Notes: generated by a model from the letters alone, not told the origin. 64,000 bases of DNA from Cinclus cinclus (GCF_963662255.1 NC_085048.1:98220729-98284728); one strand, 5' to 3'. Positions 13,446-27,762 are shown, counted from the first letter of the stretch. A program made the numbers and translations.

Positions 13446-14659
13446 CACCTGAAAGTAATTCTACATTTTCTAATAGCATTCTCCACTTTTGCCTGATTTT
13501 CTTGTAAGGAGTTGCAAAATCTAAAAATCAAGCTTACGTCTATGGACTTAATTCTGTTTCCACTCACTTCAGTACAAGTCTAGAGTAAATTAACTGGAGT
13601 TAATGTAGAAACAAAGCCATAAAAGTATGATTTAGACCTGATCTACTGAAAGGTTTAAGAACAAAAAGTAGTCCAGCTTTAATTTGCTGGTTCAATCGAG
13701 CCAAGGCAAGAAAAGTTTTGGCAGAAACAGATACAGAAGCCATGACATATTTGTATTCTGTGATGAAATTTAAGTTTTTTTAAGGAGCCATGGAACAGTG
13801 CTTGAAATTGTTGTTTTAGAGGGAACATAGCTGAGACCCAGTAACACTTGCTGTTTGGGGATTTTAGCTTTTTCAGTAGTGTGTTAGATATCTTATGCTA
13901 CAGACCAAATTCCCAAATAATTTAGGTGGGTGTAACATCTTTAATTTCAATGAAACTCCATTAGCTCATAATACTGCTCAGCACTGGCATTTTCATGAAA
14001 TATATTAATACAAGCCAATGCAATCTAACAACACAAGCACAGCAATATTTGATAGAGAATGAACTAGACTCTGTTTTTAATGCTAAGACCAGAAAAGACC
14101 ATTACATTATAGAGTTTGATCTGCTGAAAAGCACATTCATTGAGACAAAACCTCTCATTAAAATACTTTAGAATTTGATCTTGAGCATGTGAGAGAAACA
14201 TAATCATTTTCATGTAGCTAAAAAATATGAAACAGAGAATGGACTGACCAGCACCCATCCATAACCATCCATATTTTGACTTCTGGTCTCTTTCTAGCTT
14301 TGATTGCCTCTCCCTGTTTCTGCATTTAAGGAAGAGAAAAAAGAAATAAAATGATAAAAATTTAAACCACACTCTTTAAGGTCTGCAACAATTGACTGAA
14401 GTACAAGATATGGTAACTAGCTGAACAAGGAAACAAAATACACTGATACTGAAGCTGAAAATTTTATCTTCCTCACTAATCTGCAGAGTCAGACCAGACT
14501 AAAATACTCCTTGGAATGAATTTGAAAGACTCCTGTCCACTCATGAGGTAAACTATCTCAGCACTTAATTATCCTGTTCTTATGGAGAACCTGCTTTGTT
14601 CCTGCTCCTTCCTTGTGCCTGGAAAGCCCCCTCTTACACAGACACTGAATTAGTTCAAC

Positions 14660-14735
14660 TTCACCTTCCAGCCACTGACCTGTGATGTGCCTTGCAACAG
14701 TTGCTGTCATAGCACTTTCCATGTCTCAGGACTGA
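14660..14735 (+). mobile_element. Possible MIR-type SINE relic
   Basis: The phrase CCAGCCACTGACCTGTGATG, then TGCCTTGCAAC and later CACTTTCCATGTCTCAG, matches in order the MIR central part (CTGCCACTGACCTGCTGTGT, GACCTTGGGCAAG, then CTGTGCCTCAG). The fit is interrupted and low; treat it as tentative. Confidence 0.3.
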
Positions 14736-17700
14736 TGTTCAGTCAGGAAGTGCCCCTTTAATGTTGTTGTTGAAGAGACCTGGGCATGCAAATGGTTCAA
14801 GAGTCTGGGGTAAGCTGCTGCAGCCACTGGTTCAGCTCCAATTTCACCGCGTCATATTGCACAAGCTTCTTAAAAGGCCAACAAATAGTTAAATCCCTGA
14901 ACATGCTAAACGAGCAGGCACGGAATATTTCCTTTTATCATTGTTGAGTCTGTCCATTGATTTTACTCCCAAAGTTTCACATCCTTTTCCAATCTCCCTT
15001 GGACATTATTCACTCTATTACCAGTCCTCTTTCCTGAGAAGCTGTGCAAGTCACAGGATTGTGTCACAGCCTAGCATGTCAACAGAAACTCTGAGGAGCA
15101 GCAGGCTCCAGTTTTCGGAGGAAGCCACTAGAGAGAGTGTCTCTTATACTCTTGTGCCATTCTATGCATTATCTGCAGACAAGACAGATGTTAATTTGAT
15201 ATTTTATACACCTCACAAAAGGCAAATTGGCTTAGTTTTAAATCATAATACAGTTTTACGGCTAAATAAGTGTAAATAGAAGGATGGTATGTCAAACTTG
15301 TAAGATCTACAGAAAACCTGCAACCCCCATATCTCACTCTCCCCAGCTGTTGTACAGAGTGAGTTCATCCTGTGCTTCATCCTAGTTCCAAGGCACTCCT
15401 GGCTACTGCTGCCCCAGCTACACCTCTTTTTATGTTTGTAGCACTTACATCTATCAGTCACTCAACTGCCCCTCAATATTTCCATAATTTCACTGGCTTC
15501 CCACCTGAGACCAGCGCACGACTCACAAGACTGTGAGCTCAGGGAGTTGCTTACACAGACTTCACACTGAATGCAAACAGACATTTTCACATCATCCAAG
15601 ACAGGTTCTTCAAAATGGTAAATAATAACCATTTGTACCTCTCTTCACTAGAAGCATATGATTTATAGCTAGAAAAATAGAATTATATGGTCTAAAAGTT
15701 TCTCCCTTTTTCTTGAAGATTGACAGTTTTTTCTGGTGGTAACTTTGGATGTAGAAAACTCTCAGGAAAGTAAAAGCATTAAAAATAAATGCAAGATGCT
15801 TCATGCACGTTATAACATACTGAACCTTCAGAATAAATTATTTATACCAAAGGTTGGATGCGCCATAATAGCATCCACCCAGTAGCTAAAAAATGTATAA
15901 AAAATAGGAGAGCAAACCACAGAGATTAACAGAAAGAAAACTGTCAGCTTTGGCTGAAAACCTGGTAGGAAAAATAACAGAGTGCTTAAATGAACTTATT
16001 CAGAGAGTAAAAGCATGATCAATTCACTCGGGTTTTGGTTCTTTTCTCCCCTGATAGTCTACAAAAGAACACAAGGACCAGAGAACTTTGCAGAACTACT
16101 AACCTGGTGTATTTGTTTATGCTGTACATCTATATTTCTGTGCAAATAAAAAGGGACATTGTTGTCAAGCCTTCATTTTTAGAAAGAGGTACAAATTGAG
16201 GTTTCCCACGCAGTAATAATATAAAATATACAAATTCTATTAATCAAATATTGCTTTTAGCATGATATTAACAAGCACCTTCCAGTAGTATGGTGTTATC
16301 AAGATTAGCCTTATCCAGGATACTTTCTGGAGTTAATTGCAACTATGCTGCAATCATATCACCTCTCCCAGGATAGGGTTATATGGTAGGAGAAAAATCC
16401 ATTGCATAAGGCAGCATATAGATCACTAAATACACACTCCTCAACACAGCACCATATTTTATCTCTATCTCCTCACCACTGACATAAGAGACTCGGGCAT
16501 TGGAATAAAAATCCATATGCTGATTGGGAGAGGCAGATCTTTTCACACCATGGCATAAAAACCAGAGATTGGAGCTAGTGAGGTAGAATACTAGGAGGAA
16601 CATATCCAAATCCCTTTAGCAAATTCCATATTGTAGAATCCCTCTTTTACACGAACTGGCAATCAGCTCTCTTCATACCAAGTGTTTTGAATCAAGAGTT
16701 CAAAAAATCATGCAAAATAATCACTGTATCATATGACTTTTTAAATCTCTTTATATTCTGAGACCTCCCTCTACCACCAGAGATCTGCAGGTCAGAACAC
16801 AAAAATACCCTCCCTGACAAAGAAAACCTTTCAGTCAGAAACCTTTACTGTAGAAGTCAGAATATCACACTTGCAGTATATTGCATCTCAGTGAAATCAT
16901 TTCACCTGGTGCCACGCTGACACTGTCAGAATTTGGAGGTTAATTTTAATATAGTTTGTTCTTCCTTCAGTGAGGCTTTCTAAGCAGGAGAAACCTACTG
17001 CCCATACACAGTAGATTATTACAAATTTGAGAGTGCAATATTCCAGACTGCAAGCTCCTTCCAAAAAAGCAAGGCAACATGCTACGTATCATAACCAGAG
17101 TTTTACACACACACAGGCTCACCAGATCCCAAAATTCTGTAACCTCTTTGCTGCAGAGATCACCACCGTAGGGCTGCAGATGGCACACAGTGCAGTCCCC
17201 TGAGAGTGGTCCATGTTTTCCATGGCACTGCTCCACAGCTGTGTGTGACACAGGCATGAGGAGTGCAGCCAGGTACACCCTTACAGTTGTGCTTCAGGCA
17301 TAAACCATCCTCCAGAAGGGAATTGTCCCTTCCCGATCTTCAGGGCCATCTGCAGGCCGTACATCACGCTTGGTGAAAGTCCCTGAACTCAGTAACACAC
17401 GGTTTATTGTCCAGGACTGTCACCTAAATATAATAGAGCACAAACTAATCATTTTTACTGCTGTCACAGGGCTGAGCTTAGGAGGGTAGGATGAAACGGA
17501 GGGACATGCTAACTTTCAATAAAGAACCTGACTCAATTGATGCCTTGGGCACAATTTTTCAGTGTTTTTCAGGATGGGCAACAGAGAGGCTGCTCTCTCT
17601 GTGTTTTGCTTTGTAGGCTTCAAAGGAACGAGTGTCTACTTTGGATTTTTCATAGACCACTTAGGAAATGCAAATACTCCCCAGACAATGGGACAGTAAC

Positions 17701-18329
17701 TCCTCATTTCAGTATTTTGTGAAAACACTAAATTAAATAAACACTGTTCTTTCTCACTGTAAATGGGTAGAGAGCTCACAGAGAGTCTCTGTATACAACA
17801 ACTGCTAATAGTTTCAGCTGAAATCAGAAGCACATTTAACAAGGCATGAAGCATGGAAACAAATTTATAAAGATAATTCCACAGCTGAACCAACTATTCA
17901 GACCTACATTATATTTCTCACCAAATATATTTGTATACAAAAGCTGTGGGGAGGGAATTTAAAATTTGCCATTGGAAAGAAAGTCCCTTCACGGTATCCT
18001 TAGTTGTAATTCTCTTACTAGCCCCACATTGAGTTCTGAGTAATTCCACTGACATCAAAACTACAGTGGTGTAAAAGCATGAAAAATGTGAGGACAATTG
18101 TATCCAATATCAAAACCAGAATAACAGAATGAATAATGAACAAACTGAGGCAGAGTTTTAGCTGGTGTAAAGCAAGTTGCAGATTTCAGCGTGGCAAGGT
18201 TAATTTACACTCACTATGGATGTTGGTCCATTGTCAACAAATCCTGTTTTCTCACACTTTCATTAACAAACCTGTTAGTAACATGGGAACAAATGCAAAA
18301 GTAGGTGTAATGATTAATTTGATGAAACT

Positions 18330-18520
18330 CTGAATTCATTTACTCCAATAAAGTAATATGCTATGCCCTATAAATGGACAACATTTAAGTTTTTTAAAAA
18401 GCCATTAAAATCACAGTAGCTGTTAAGCAAATTAGAGGCCCTGGCAATTATTCATCATTTTGTTACAATTAAAAACTTATTGAAAGCCTAGGTAAATAAC
18501 ATTAATTTTGTTCATGATAG
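18330..18520. promoter_or_regulatory. Candidate conserved non-coding element
   Basis: About 190 bases of AT-rich but non-repetitive sequence with many homeodomain-type TAAT/ATTA cores (for example GCAATTATTCATCATTTTG and ACATTAATTTTG). The texture resembles known vertebrate developmental enhancers, but this is an impression from motif content only; AT-rich neutral DNA also contains such cores. Confidence 0.2.
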
Positions 18521-19489
18521 CAGGGAAAATAGGTTTGAACAGCTTATGTTAGAGACAGACTCTTGTCCTTTCACTAATGGGCAGGATTATACTACAAAAT
18601 AATCTTTGCCATCACCAGCATTTATGCTGCAGCTCTGATAACAAAGATCAAAATGATCAGTTGCAGCACAGAAATCAGGGCAATGGCATTAATAAATACA
18701 CAGAGCCCAGTCGTCCTGCATACCACAGGGAAACCCAGCTCTGCACAGTTGGGGTTTGGAGGCACATATGTGACGCAATTAGTATAAAAAAATAAGTTTC
18801 TTCTTGCTGAAGCATTTACTGCAAATTGAGTCATTAATCTCATTTATAAAGCAGGCACGATGGCTGGCACCCTGCAATTGGCCAAGGCAATTTCTTCTCA
18901 TTAGTGTGTGAAAAGCTCCATCCTGTTCACTTTAAATGTGAGTCATTTTAACTAAGTAGAAACACTTCAGCCCTGAGACCCTGCAAGAGGTGGTGCTGTA
19001 TTTATATGAGCAGTCAGAATACCTATGTGCTGGTGACACTGTGCTCTAGCACCTGCCTTGACTGCTGCTTGGATGGAGCTACTTGGCACATGACTCCTAC
19101 TTTGTCCTAGTCATGTTTCAGAGAATTTATTTTTTTAAGTTCTCTCTGGCATTGGTCCAGTCTCTGATGTCACCTATACAATCTTGTCTGAGTTTTACAG
19201 GGTCAGGGTGAGTCCACCACAGGTAAAGGAATTCTGCCAGTCCTGGAGAAATATCCTGTGCTTTCTGAGAACAAAAACAACTCAGTTTCTACATGTGTGG
19301 GCAGGGTCAGCCTCTGCCTTTAATAGGTAATCTAACTCAATTCTAAAGTCACTGCTTTCCCCCCTTTCATTAGGAACTTCCTTATTGTCATAGCCCATAT
19401 ATTGCATGAATGGAGAATGACCAAACTTGGGGAGGGCAAATCCCTTGAATGACTTCTAACAAAATTCCTGCTTAGGACTTCTCCATATT

Positions 19490-19507
19490 AAAAAAAAAAA
19501 AAAAAAA
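19490..19507. repeat. A18 homopolymer
   Basis: Eighteen consecutive A on the plus strand, without a recognisable retrotransposon body or target-site duplication next to it. Confidence 0.85.
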
Positions 19508-20066
19508 GGCAATGCTAAAAATCTTCTGCATTACTTGTAGGTCTTTCCTTCACTGACTTAATTTTAAAGTCTTCCTCCTCTGCATACATAACCACTTGGA
19601 TGACTCATGCCACATGTACTTCAATTATATCACCTAATGTAATAAAATAGTGCCACTCATTCCACCAAATGTAGAGAACAGCCCATCAGATCAACACTAC
19701 AGAAATCTACAGCTCATCCAGGAAGGAGGGGAAATATTACATCACTCCTCACAGCACAGACTGTTTTACTGCTTTTAACTTAAAACAGACCCTTGGGTCA
19801 CCTGCTAGGACCTTCAGCCACCATCCAAAGGCTGCCCCATCAGCAGAGTCACTGCAGGGTAAGGTGTGGATTTGGTACAATGCAGGATCCCTTTACCTTG
19901 GGAAAGAAATAAGCTCCAGGATGTCATGACTTCTTTGAGACTCAATTCCCCTTTCCCTCCAAAAGGAATCTGCATCATCTGAGCTGGGCAACCAAGTCCA
20001 AAGCAGTGGAGAAGCACCAAAGTGCAGACTTCTTTGTGGTATCAAAGACAACACTTTTTTGTCTGT

Positions 20067-20088
20067 TTTTTTGTTTGTTTGTTTGTTT
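20067..20088. repeat. (TTTG)n microsatellite
   Basis: About four to five TTTG units follow a short T run on the plus strand. It is a short simple repeat with no sign of function. Confidence 0.75.
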
Positions 20089-21935
20089 CCAGCCACAAAA
20101 TCAGTCTGATATGTTAATGAGGGACCAAAGCTCACATTTTAACAAAAGCAACAAGTTTGCAGAGAGGCTTCTTTTTTGCAAAGAAGAGCTTGAGGAGGTC
20201 CTTCAAAATGCCGGAAGGATCTTCTCTTATGTGCAACAACTCAGCAAAATTAAGTTACTTACTTACCCAGCCAAAAGGCAGAGGTTAACCAAGACTCCAT
20301 AACCCTCTTGTCTCCTTCCGATGAATATGACTGCAGATGTATAAAAATTGATGTATAGAGTTTATGGTGTTTCATCCTAGATTTATTTGTTAGTATTTAT
20401 AAATCAAAATCAATTTTTTGGCATTATTTTTCAGGTCAAAGACTTGTGCTCTGCTCAAATAGGGCTCTTTTCTGAAACATGGGCTCACAGTAGCAGCTGT
20501 AAGTGAAGGAACCTGCTTCCTGTGTGAAATCCTTTTGGATAAGTTGCAAGACTCTTTGTTTGGAAGAGATGGTAAAATGTAAAGTGCTGTGTCCCAGCTT
20601 AACAGGGTCCTCTGCCACCATGAAGCCTCTAGAATAGTTCTTTGTTTTACAAATCGCAGCACACAGTCAAATAGTGAATATTTGTTCTGAGAGTTTAAAA
20701 ATATTAACATTCTGAATACTCTTATTACAAATTTTCATTGGTGACTGGACTTCATCAACTGCACTGAAATCAAGAGTGCTACTTTTCTTGCTACTTACAC
20801 CTGAACTCTAAAAGGTGATGAATTTCAGACAAAAAAAATATTAGATCTCACTTATATTTGCAGGCCAGTAAGACCCAGGAGATTTGGCTGAAATCTGAAT
20901 CTGGGACTTCTGAAAAGAGTCCTATGACATTATAAGCAGTTGTGGAATCTGAGAGTGGGATTATCTTTCCTTACTATGGCCTTGTTTTTTGTGGATGAAA
21001 GCAGGGCTTTCTCATCTGCTCTTTCATCTGGAGCTACTTAACCCTCTTCTGGCAATCTTCCTGCAATCTTGAGGAAGGAGGGGAATAACAGTATTAACCT
21101 ACTGCTGAAGGTATTGGCAGGAGTTAAGGTACAACTCTTATTGGAGACCTTGAATATTTACAATTGTAATCCACTGTGGCAAGTGTTTTCAGCTTGTGCT
21201 TTCATTACATTTCTAAGCAACGTATATATTTTTTTTGTTGTTGCTCAGAGTAAATACAGGGGCTCTGAACTATTAACAATCAGAACACTTGCTGTTGTTT
21301 GTGAAATATTAGCTGACCTACTTCATTGCAGTTTTAATTAGGTATTACTCCCATGCTGTTCTTGTCCCTGTGGGGATTCTACATTTGGCACTGATATAAG
21401 TGCTCCTACAGCATGGTGATTCACCAGGAAAGAGGCTGTGCAGAAATACATCATTCAAAGTGCAGGAGCACAACAGTGTACTGGAGCCTTACCTGAGCCA
21501 TGCCAGCCTCCCTACTCCCATGTCAGGAATTAACAGGTCAGGACTGCAGGTGTCCAAAGTGGAGACCATTTGGAATTAGTCCCAATTCCCTGCTGAATAC
21601 AGCCCACACCCATAAAAACCCTGCTGTACCAAAAGGACTGAAAGCCTGGGTCTATGCCCAGGGATTCACCACCTGCAAGCTTTGGTGTACTGTGCTGACA
21701 ACTTACAAGTAATTTTAACTGTTTAATTTCCCAAAATATGTCTCTTTGCATCATACCTTAACAACTGAAATAACTTCAAATTAACTATTTTTAGTTTAAA
21801 ATAAGTCTATTGAGGAACAAGGCAAAAGTCTTAGATTATTTTATTCATTTACCCGTGATAGCACAGTTATTTAGTTGTTTCACTGTGGCAGTTCAGTTGT
21901 ATGTTGCTAACTGCAAAAAACATATTCCTCAAGAA

Positions 21936-21957
21936 TTTTTTTTTTTTTTTTTTTTTT
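21936..21957. repeat. T22 homopolymer
   Basis: Twenty-two consecutive T on the plus strand, one of the longest homopolymers in the window. It could be the A-tail of an old minus-strand insertion, but no element body is recognisable beside it. Confidence 0.85.
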
Positions 21958-22606
21958 ACCTTTTGGCAAGGCAACTCTGTATTCCAAATTTCACTGCTCT
22001 ATGTCCAAAAATAAGAAGCAATACATTGAGCAAGAATATGATTCCATGACACATGAAACAGATAGTTTTACACACATCAAAGTAATTTCAGAAGCAATTA
22101 AGGATGAAACACAAATCAGGGGAGCCTGTACTCCCATTGAAGTGTCCCAGGGGATAACAAACCCCTTAACTGCCACTCTCCTCTAATTATACGTAATGTA
22201 TCTGTATAGGATGCAAAGGAATTGATAGCTATGGCTTCCTGCTGGCATTTGGCAACAAAAGAGAAAGTTAAAAGCTTCCTACAGCAGTGAGCTTTTGAAC
22301 TTCAAAAACATCAAGCATATTTCTGTTAGCTTGTTTCCTATTTCCTCTCAAAGGCAGAGCTTTTGGTGTAGTCTTCCTTAAGCTGTGCCTTGGATCAAGG
22401 ACCTCACTAATTTTCACTGACCTATAGCAGAAACCTTTTTCCTCTATGTTTATGAATTTTAAGAATTATTAAAATCAGCCTAAATCTGCCTTTCCTATTT
22501 CTAATGAAGGTTAAAGTTAAGGTTTAAAGGTTAGAGGCCACAGACAAATCCACATATAAACTGATGGCACAATCTGGCTTTTGTCATTAAAATGAAGTCA
22601 TTTTTT

Positions 22607-22943
22607 CATAGAATGGTTTGGGTTGGAAGGGACCTTAAAGATCGTCTACTTCCAGTTTCCCTGCCGTGGACAAGGACACCTGCCACTAGATCAGGTTGCT
22701 CAGAGCCACATCCAACCTGGCTCTGAACAATTCCAGGGATGAGGCGTTCACAACTTCTCTGAACAGCTGCTGCCAGGGCCTCACCACTCTTGCAGTGAAG
22801 AGTTTCTTCCTAATATCTAATCTAAACCTGTGCTTTTTCAGTTTGAATCCATTCTCCCTTGTCCATCACTAGAAGCCCTTGTCAAAAGTCTCTTTCAATC
22901 TTTCTTGTTGTCTATCTTCAGGTGCTAGAAGGCCACAATTAGG
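22607..22943 (-). mobile_element. CR1 LINE, 3'-end fragment
   Basis: On the plus strand this reads as the reverse complement of the avian CR1 3' end. It begins CATAGAATGGTTTGGGTTGG, continues through GGAAGGGACCTTAAAGATC, AGGTTGCTCAGAGCCACATC and TTCTTCCTAATATCTAATCT, and fades out near AGAAGGCCACAATTAGG. CR1 is the main non-LTR retrotransposon of birds, and most copies are 5'-truncated like this one, keeping only the last few hundred bases. The octamer tail (ATTCTATG) lies at the 22607 end. There is no intact reverse transcriptase, so the copy is dead. Divergence is moderate. A nine-base match (TCATTAAAA) flanks it loosely but is not placed as a real target duplication. Confidence 0.93.
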
Positions 22944-25900
22944 TAATTTTCATTAAAAAAACTCAGGATGTGGAAACAGGGACAGAGCACTACTGTATAT
23001 GCTGGACAGATCTTATTATGATTTACCCTTGTTTGGAACATACCTGTAATACTTTTGTTCACTCATTAGGTTTGATTTCTCACAGCAGGGTTGTGGCTGC
23101 TCTACTTTTGCTGTAACACTTCATAAGGCTTGGGTGACTTAATGAAGAAGCCTTTCTCCCATTACCTATAAACACCCAGTTAAACCACAGCAGACTTCAA
23201 GGAGGTGACATGAAATTAGTAAGTTTTGAAGCCTTTGCAGGAGGATTTGATCACATAACTTTTTAATGATGTTTATAGAACTCATGTGTCAGGAATCTTT
23301 CTGAGTTACATTAAACATAGTACCCTAAGACCCTGCTTCTCCAACAGCTTCCCTATTCCTCCCCAGAGGTAGGGTTTGGGCAGTATCATTTTGCCATGAC
23401 CCAGGAGACCTACAGGTCTTCTGTCTTTCATCTGCTTGAAAGATGGGCTCCTTTGAAATCAGTGGAAACTCAATATTCCTCTCACTGTATATTGGCTGAG
23501 CCCATATACTCAGATGTGGGACAGAAGTGCTTCTAAACGTTTTGACAGAGCAGGATGCCCCACCTGTGCTATGGATCCACTTTAGAGGCTCCAGAGGTGT
23601 TGCCAGTTCTGTCATTACTTCTCCTAATTTCTTTCATAATTTGAAGGATGTAGATTGACCACAGGAACTGCACAAGTGAGACTGGACCTGAAAAAAAAAA
23701 AAGCCCAACCCAGGAATGAAAGAACAATTTTTGGTAAAATAAAAAAGCAAATAAGGTGATTATGTTGTATTTTTACTGTCTGTAGCTTGTACAAAGAGCT
23801 ACAAATTCTGTTGTATATATCTCTATACAGAATGCTTTACAATGAACCTCAGTTCTGTTTGAAAGATGGGGAATTTTCTATCACAAGCATACACATTTCA
23901 GTGAAAAATACTTATTTACTAAAACTCCCATTTTTACTTTAAAAAAACACTAATTGGAGACATAAAGAAGTAAAACCTTGACTTGAAAAAAAGTGATTTC
24001 AATGAACTTATTGCATTCTCAAATCATGAGGGCTGGTTTAAGCCTAATTAGTGCAGGGTTCGAATGGGTGAGGCAGATCTCTCAGAATTCAAGTTTTCAC
24101 AGCTTAATTCTGTTGCAAAAAGTTTGGTACGTATCTACCACATATGCAAATAATCTAAGCATCAAGTTGTGTAGGAGTCAAGCCACTGTAGAAAGGGTGA
24201 AATTTAATCTCTGTGACTCCTGATAATCCTGACATCTTAAACACAATGACAGCAGTGAGTCTCTTATCTACCTGTAACACACCATGGCATAGCCGTCAGT
24301 CTTTTGCTGATGCAAGTGTATGAGAATTACAAATCTGAGTCAGAGCAGAGGAAAAAATAAATACTATAGTTTCTCTACTTTTGGGTTTGATTTTTTTAAT
24401 ATCTGAGATTTAAAAATCACTATATACAAATTTAATAATAATCTGCTATTCCTGAACTAAAAAAATATGAGCCATGTCTTGGAAGAAATGGAGGAGAAAC
24501 AAAGCAGAGATCCTTAAAGAAATGCCACCCACTAAAGACACAAGAGGATTTACTGTAAATGTTCTGCTAGATCCCTATCTGCATGCAGGGCAATAAAAGA
24601 CCTCTCTGTGGTTACTCCTATTTTCACAGTTCATGAAACTCACGTTATATTCTCTGTGTATGGTGAGTTATTTTTGAATGAATATGTGAAAGAACATAAT
24701 GCTAGGTTCTTTTTTAACTCCTTCTACAAGAATATTTATTTGTACATTTCAATTTTATCGGCATTTCTGATGTTGGTGTTGCACCTGCTGGAATTCTGAC
24801 CCTGCTGAACATGTAACAAAAGACAGTCATGCAACACTTTAGTCAGGCTTTGAAAAGAAAACATCCATGAAAACACGCCTTTGGGGAGTCAGCAGCAAGC
24901 TACTCAGCATAATATTCTTGTAAAGGTGGGCTCAGCACTGAGCAAGGCCTAAGCAGGGACAGTTATTCCTTAAGATAAAATATGTTGTAATGAGTGAAAG
25001 ATGAATGTGTTTTGCTTTTGTGGAAATATGTTCAGTGACTCACACAAGTGGGCAGTTAATTTCAGTTCTCTGGCTGCAGTGCCTTAAGTTATAAATTTCT
25101 AGGCAGCATTCAGAGAAAGGAGTAATTTATGAATTGCCTCATTTCTGCCTGTATTCTATATTAATACTTGCATTACTTTTCGAGCTACAAACAAATAGCC
25201 GAAGATGAGATTCAAGAAATAGGATCTGGGCTGCTGCTGTAAGGGGTGGGTAGAGTATGCAGCAGAATGTCTTCATACAGGGGAACTGGCCATGTGAGGG
25301 GAGTGACTCATGGGCATTAGTGTTTCAGGAGAAAGCTCTTGGGCCACTTTATACATTTTGCTTTGTGGATATACACAAGATTATTTTATCTTTCATCCTA
25401 TCCAGAGCACACTGAAATCAATGTATGCCTTGCTTTGATTTCGCTGAGGTTTGAATCAAACTCATGACTGTAATTATGAAGGGCAAAGAGCCATCATAAT
25501 GATTTGTGATCGTTTTGGTGTCTTATAAACTGAAATGTTGATTTACCATGTTCATAGTCCATTTCCTTTTGCTTTATGGGGTTTGGAATGGATTCACATG
25601 CATCAGTAGGAAATGAATTTGATGCTCCTTTTCTTTTCCAGTAAATTTGCCCAGAGCAAACAGCTAATTCCTTACTGGAGGGGCCACCAGCATTTGCCAT
25701 TAGCATTTGTGCCAGGTCAGGACACTAAACTGATGGTGATGCCTTTTTTACAACTGTCACTAACAGTTGCCTGGAACTTGAGGGCACATCTTGCTGGGGA
25801 ATCCCATGATGTTCCAGCATATGCTATTTGGCACCACACAGAGCGCTGGGGGAGGAGAGGGGGGGGTCACACTCACAATCCTGCCAGCTGGTCAATCTTG

Positions 25901-27762
25901 CACATGGCAGTAACATGAAGTGATGCTAAACACCATAGGTTGGACTCTTCTGTGTGCCCTGCCAAGTTTGTTGTAGTCCTGGTTAATACTTTGTATTGCT
26001 CTTTCAAACACAGGAGGTCCCTAAAGTTCCTTTTCATCTGGTTTCCTGCCACCATCTTTTTAGTGCTGCTCCTAGCAAGTGCCCCAAACTAATAGGAACC
26101 ATTACAAATATGCCAAGAGTTAAACAGCATAACACGAGGACAGGATTTTCTGGCAAGTTTCCCAGGTCCTTGACTGATATCTTGGCATGGGCTCATCACA
26201 AGTGCTTCTCTGGTTGGTGAATATGAAAGCATACTGCAGTGTGGGCCAAGGAGGGAGATGACAGAGGTGTTCCCCCAAGTGCTATGAGGAGCAGTGACAG
26301 ACAACCAGAAACTAGGTTTCATATCTCTACCTTTCTGTGGATGAAATTTAATTATGAGCACACGGCACAAAGCTACCAGTGTGGGTGTGGGGAACATGGT
26401 GAAACCTCCAGAGATGCAAATTTCCTTTCAATTTTTCTTAAAATTTAAGTGATGTCCATTTCCATAGAAATACAATTTTGTTCACAGCCACTGAGGACTG
26501 GAAGTACAGAAATGTCATATTTCTGCAAAAAAGTGTTCTAACCAGTTTTCCATGTTGATGTGGCTCTATCTCTATTCTGTTCACACCCATTTTTTAATAT
26601 AATCTGCCCACAGCCTTTTAAACTCAGAGAATCAACATGTAGTCTATTTCTGGATTTTTCTGGATTTTCTTGCACCTGTGTCCTTTCAATACATGCTTTA
26701 ATGTACATCCTTTCACTTCTCTTTATTTAGAAATGATAGAGATTAGAGAGTCTGTGTTCAGAGAGATCCTGGATGCTATATGGTATTCCAATGGATTAAA
26801 TGCCAGATTCTGATCTCATTGTAGGCAAGAGAGTGACTTGTACCATATTTAAAGCCTTTGCAAAGCTTTTCAGACTTGTTTCATAGCATCATAGCAAATG
26901 TAGGCACAACTAAACTTAAAAATATGTTCTCTTTGAGAACAGAAAGGTATGGCCCCATTTTCCCTAAGTATTTTACCTAGAACAAGCTGAAAAGGTAGGA
27001 AAAATATTAGCAGAATTAGGAAAAACAAACTGGTAGAACTCACAAGCACATCCCCCCCATCATTTCCAGAGAACCCATGATCAATTATTTTATGCTAGGA
27101 TTTTATTCTAGGATTGTTATGACCCTTCTCTGTAAATACAATAAAAAAATATTTGGGAAATGCAGTGGCTTTGGACAGTTGTTCCTTTACGGAGAATGGA
27201 AATGGAATAGAATGGAAATGCCCCTCCCAATTTTATGAGGAAGTTTTACACTGTGTGCTTATGAGGAAATACATTAATAATAAGGCTCAAGATTGAACTG
27301 AGTCCTACTCTGTCTTTACCCATACTTGCATCTACATTATGAGCAAATATGGGAATAAATATGAATCCTTGTTTTACTCAGTTGTGATGCCCAGCCTACT
27401 CCCAAATCCAGGACTGTCTACATTGTTGCTCCAATTGGGCTAATTATGAAAATAAAAGGTTTCTTCCTTTATAGCACATACATATCCCTGTTGTCCAGCA
27501 TGAAGACTTGAAGGAAATAAGTAAGCATTTTGAAGCTGTTTCTCCATCATTTCTCACACTTTTTCAATACCTTCTGATTCTGCATTTGCATTTTCCCCAG
27601 TGCCAGCCTGCAGAGTGTGTAATTTTCTGAGGCCACCACGTCATTCTGTTTAGCTGAGCAAGAAGCATTTCCAGGTTCAGTTTGCTCAAAATTCTGTTGT
27701 GTTTTTTATCTCCCAAAGATGTATGATATTGGTTTTTGAAGATGGAATGCTTAAGAGAAAAT

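Larger units (their letters stand above)
8881..14659. other. Non-coding stretch, no gene seen
   Basis: It holds a T13 run (9204-9216), an A-rich block (about 9310-9360), an AT palindrome (9471-9486), a pyrimidine-rich stretch (about 9961-10020) and an A-rich block at 13407-13445. The 109-codon frame at 11325-11654 (glutamine- and lysine-rich) resembles no family I know. No RNA gene or transposon body was recognised. Confidence 0.65.
14736..22606. other. Non-coding stretch, no gene seen
   Basis: It contains an A18 run (19490-19507), a TTTG microsatellite (20067-20088), a T22 run (21936-21957) and a candidate conserved block at 18330-18520. The short stretch 14821-14960 keeps several CpGs and looks less degraded than its surroundings. 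The longest frame is about 112 codons (14941-15279) with no recognisable domain. No RNA gene was found. Confidence 0.65.

Noticed and set aside
22584..22958. TCATTAAAA on both sides of the first CR1 as a target-site duplication
   Set aside because: The left copy lies about 14 bases outside the element end and AT-rich nine-mers recur by chance; CR1 copies usually lack clear duplications.
24052..24075. GGTTCGAATGGG resembling a tRNA B box
   Set aside because: There is no matching A box or cloverleaf upstream, so it is not a tRNA gene.
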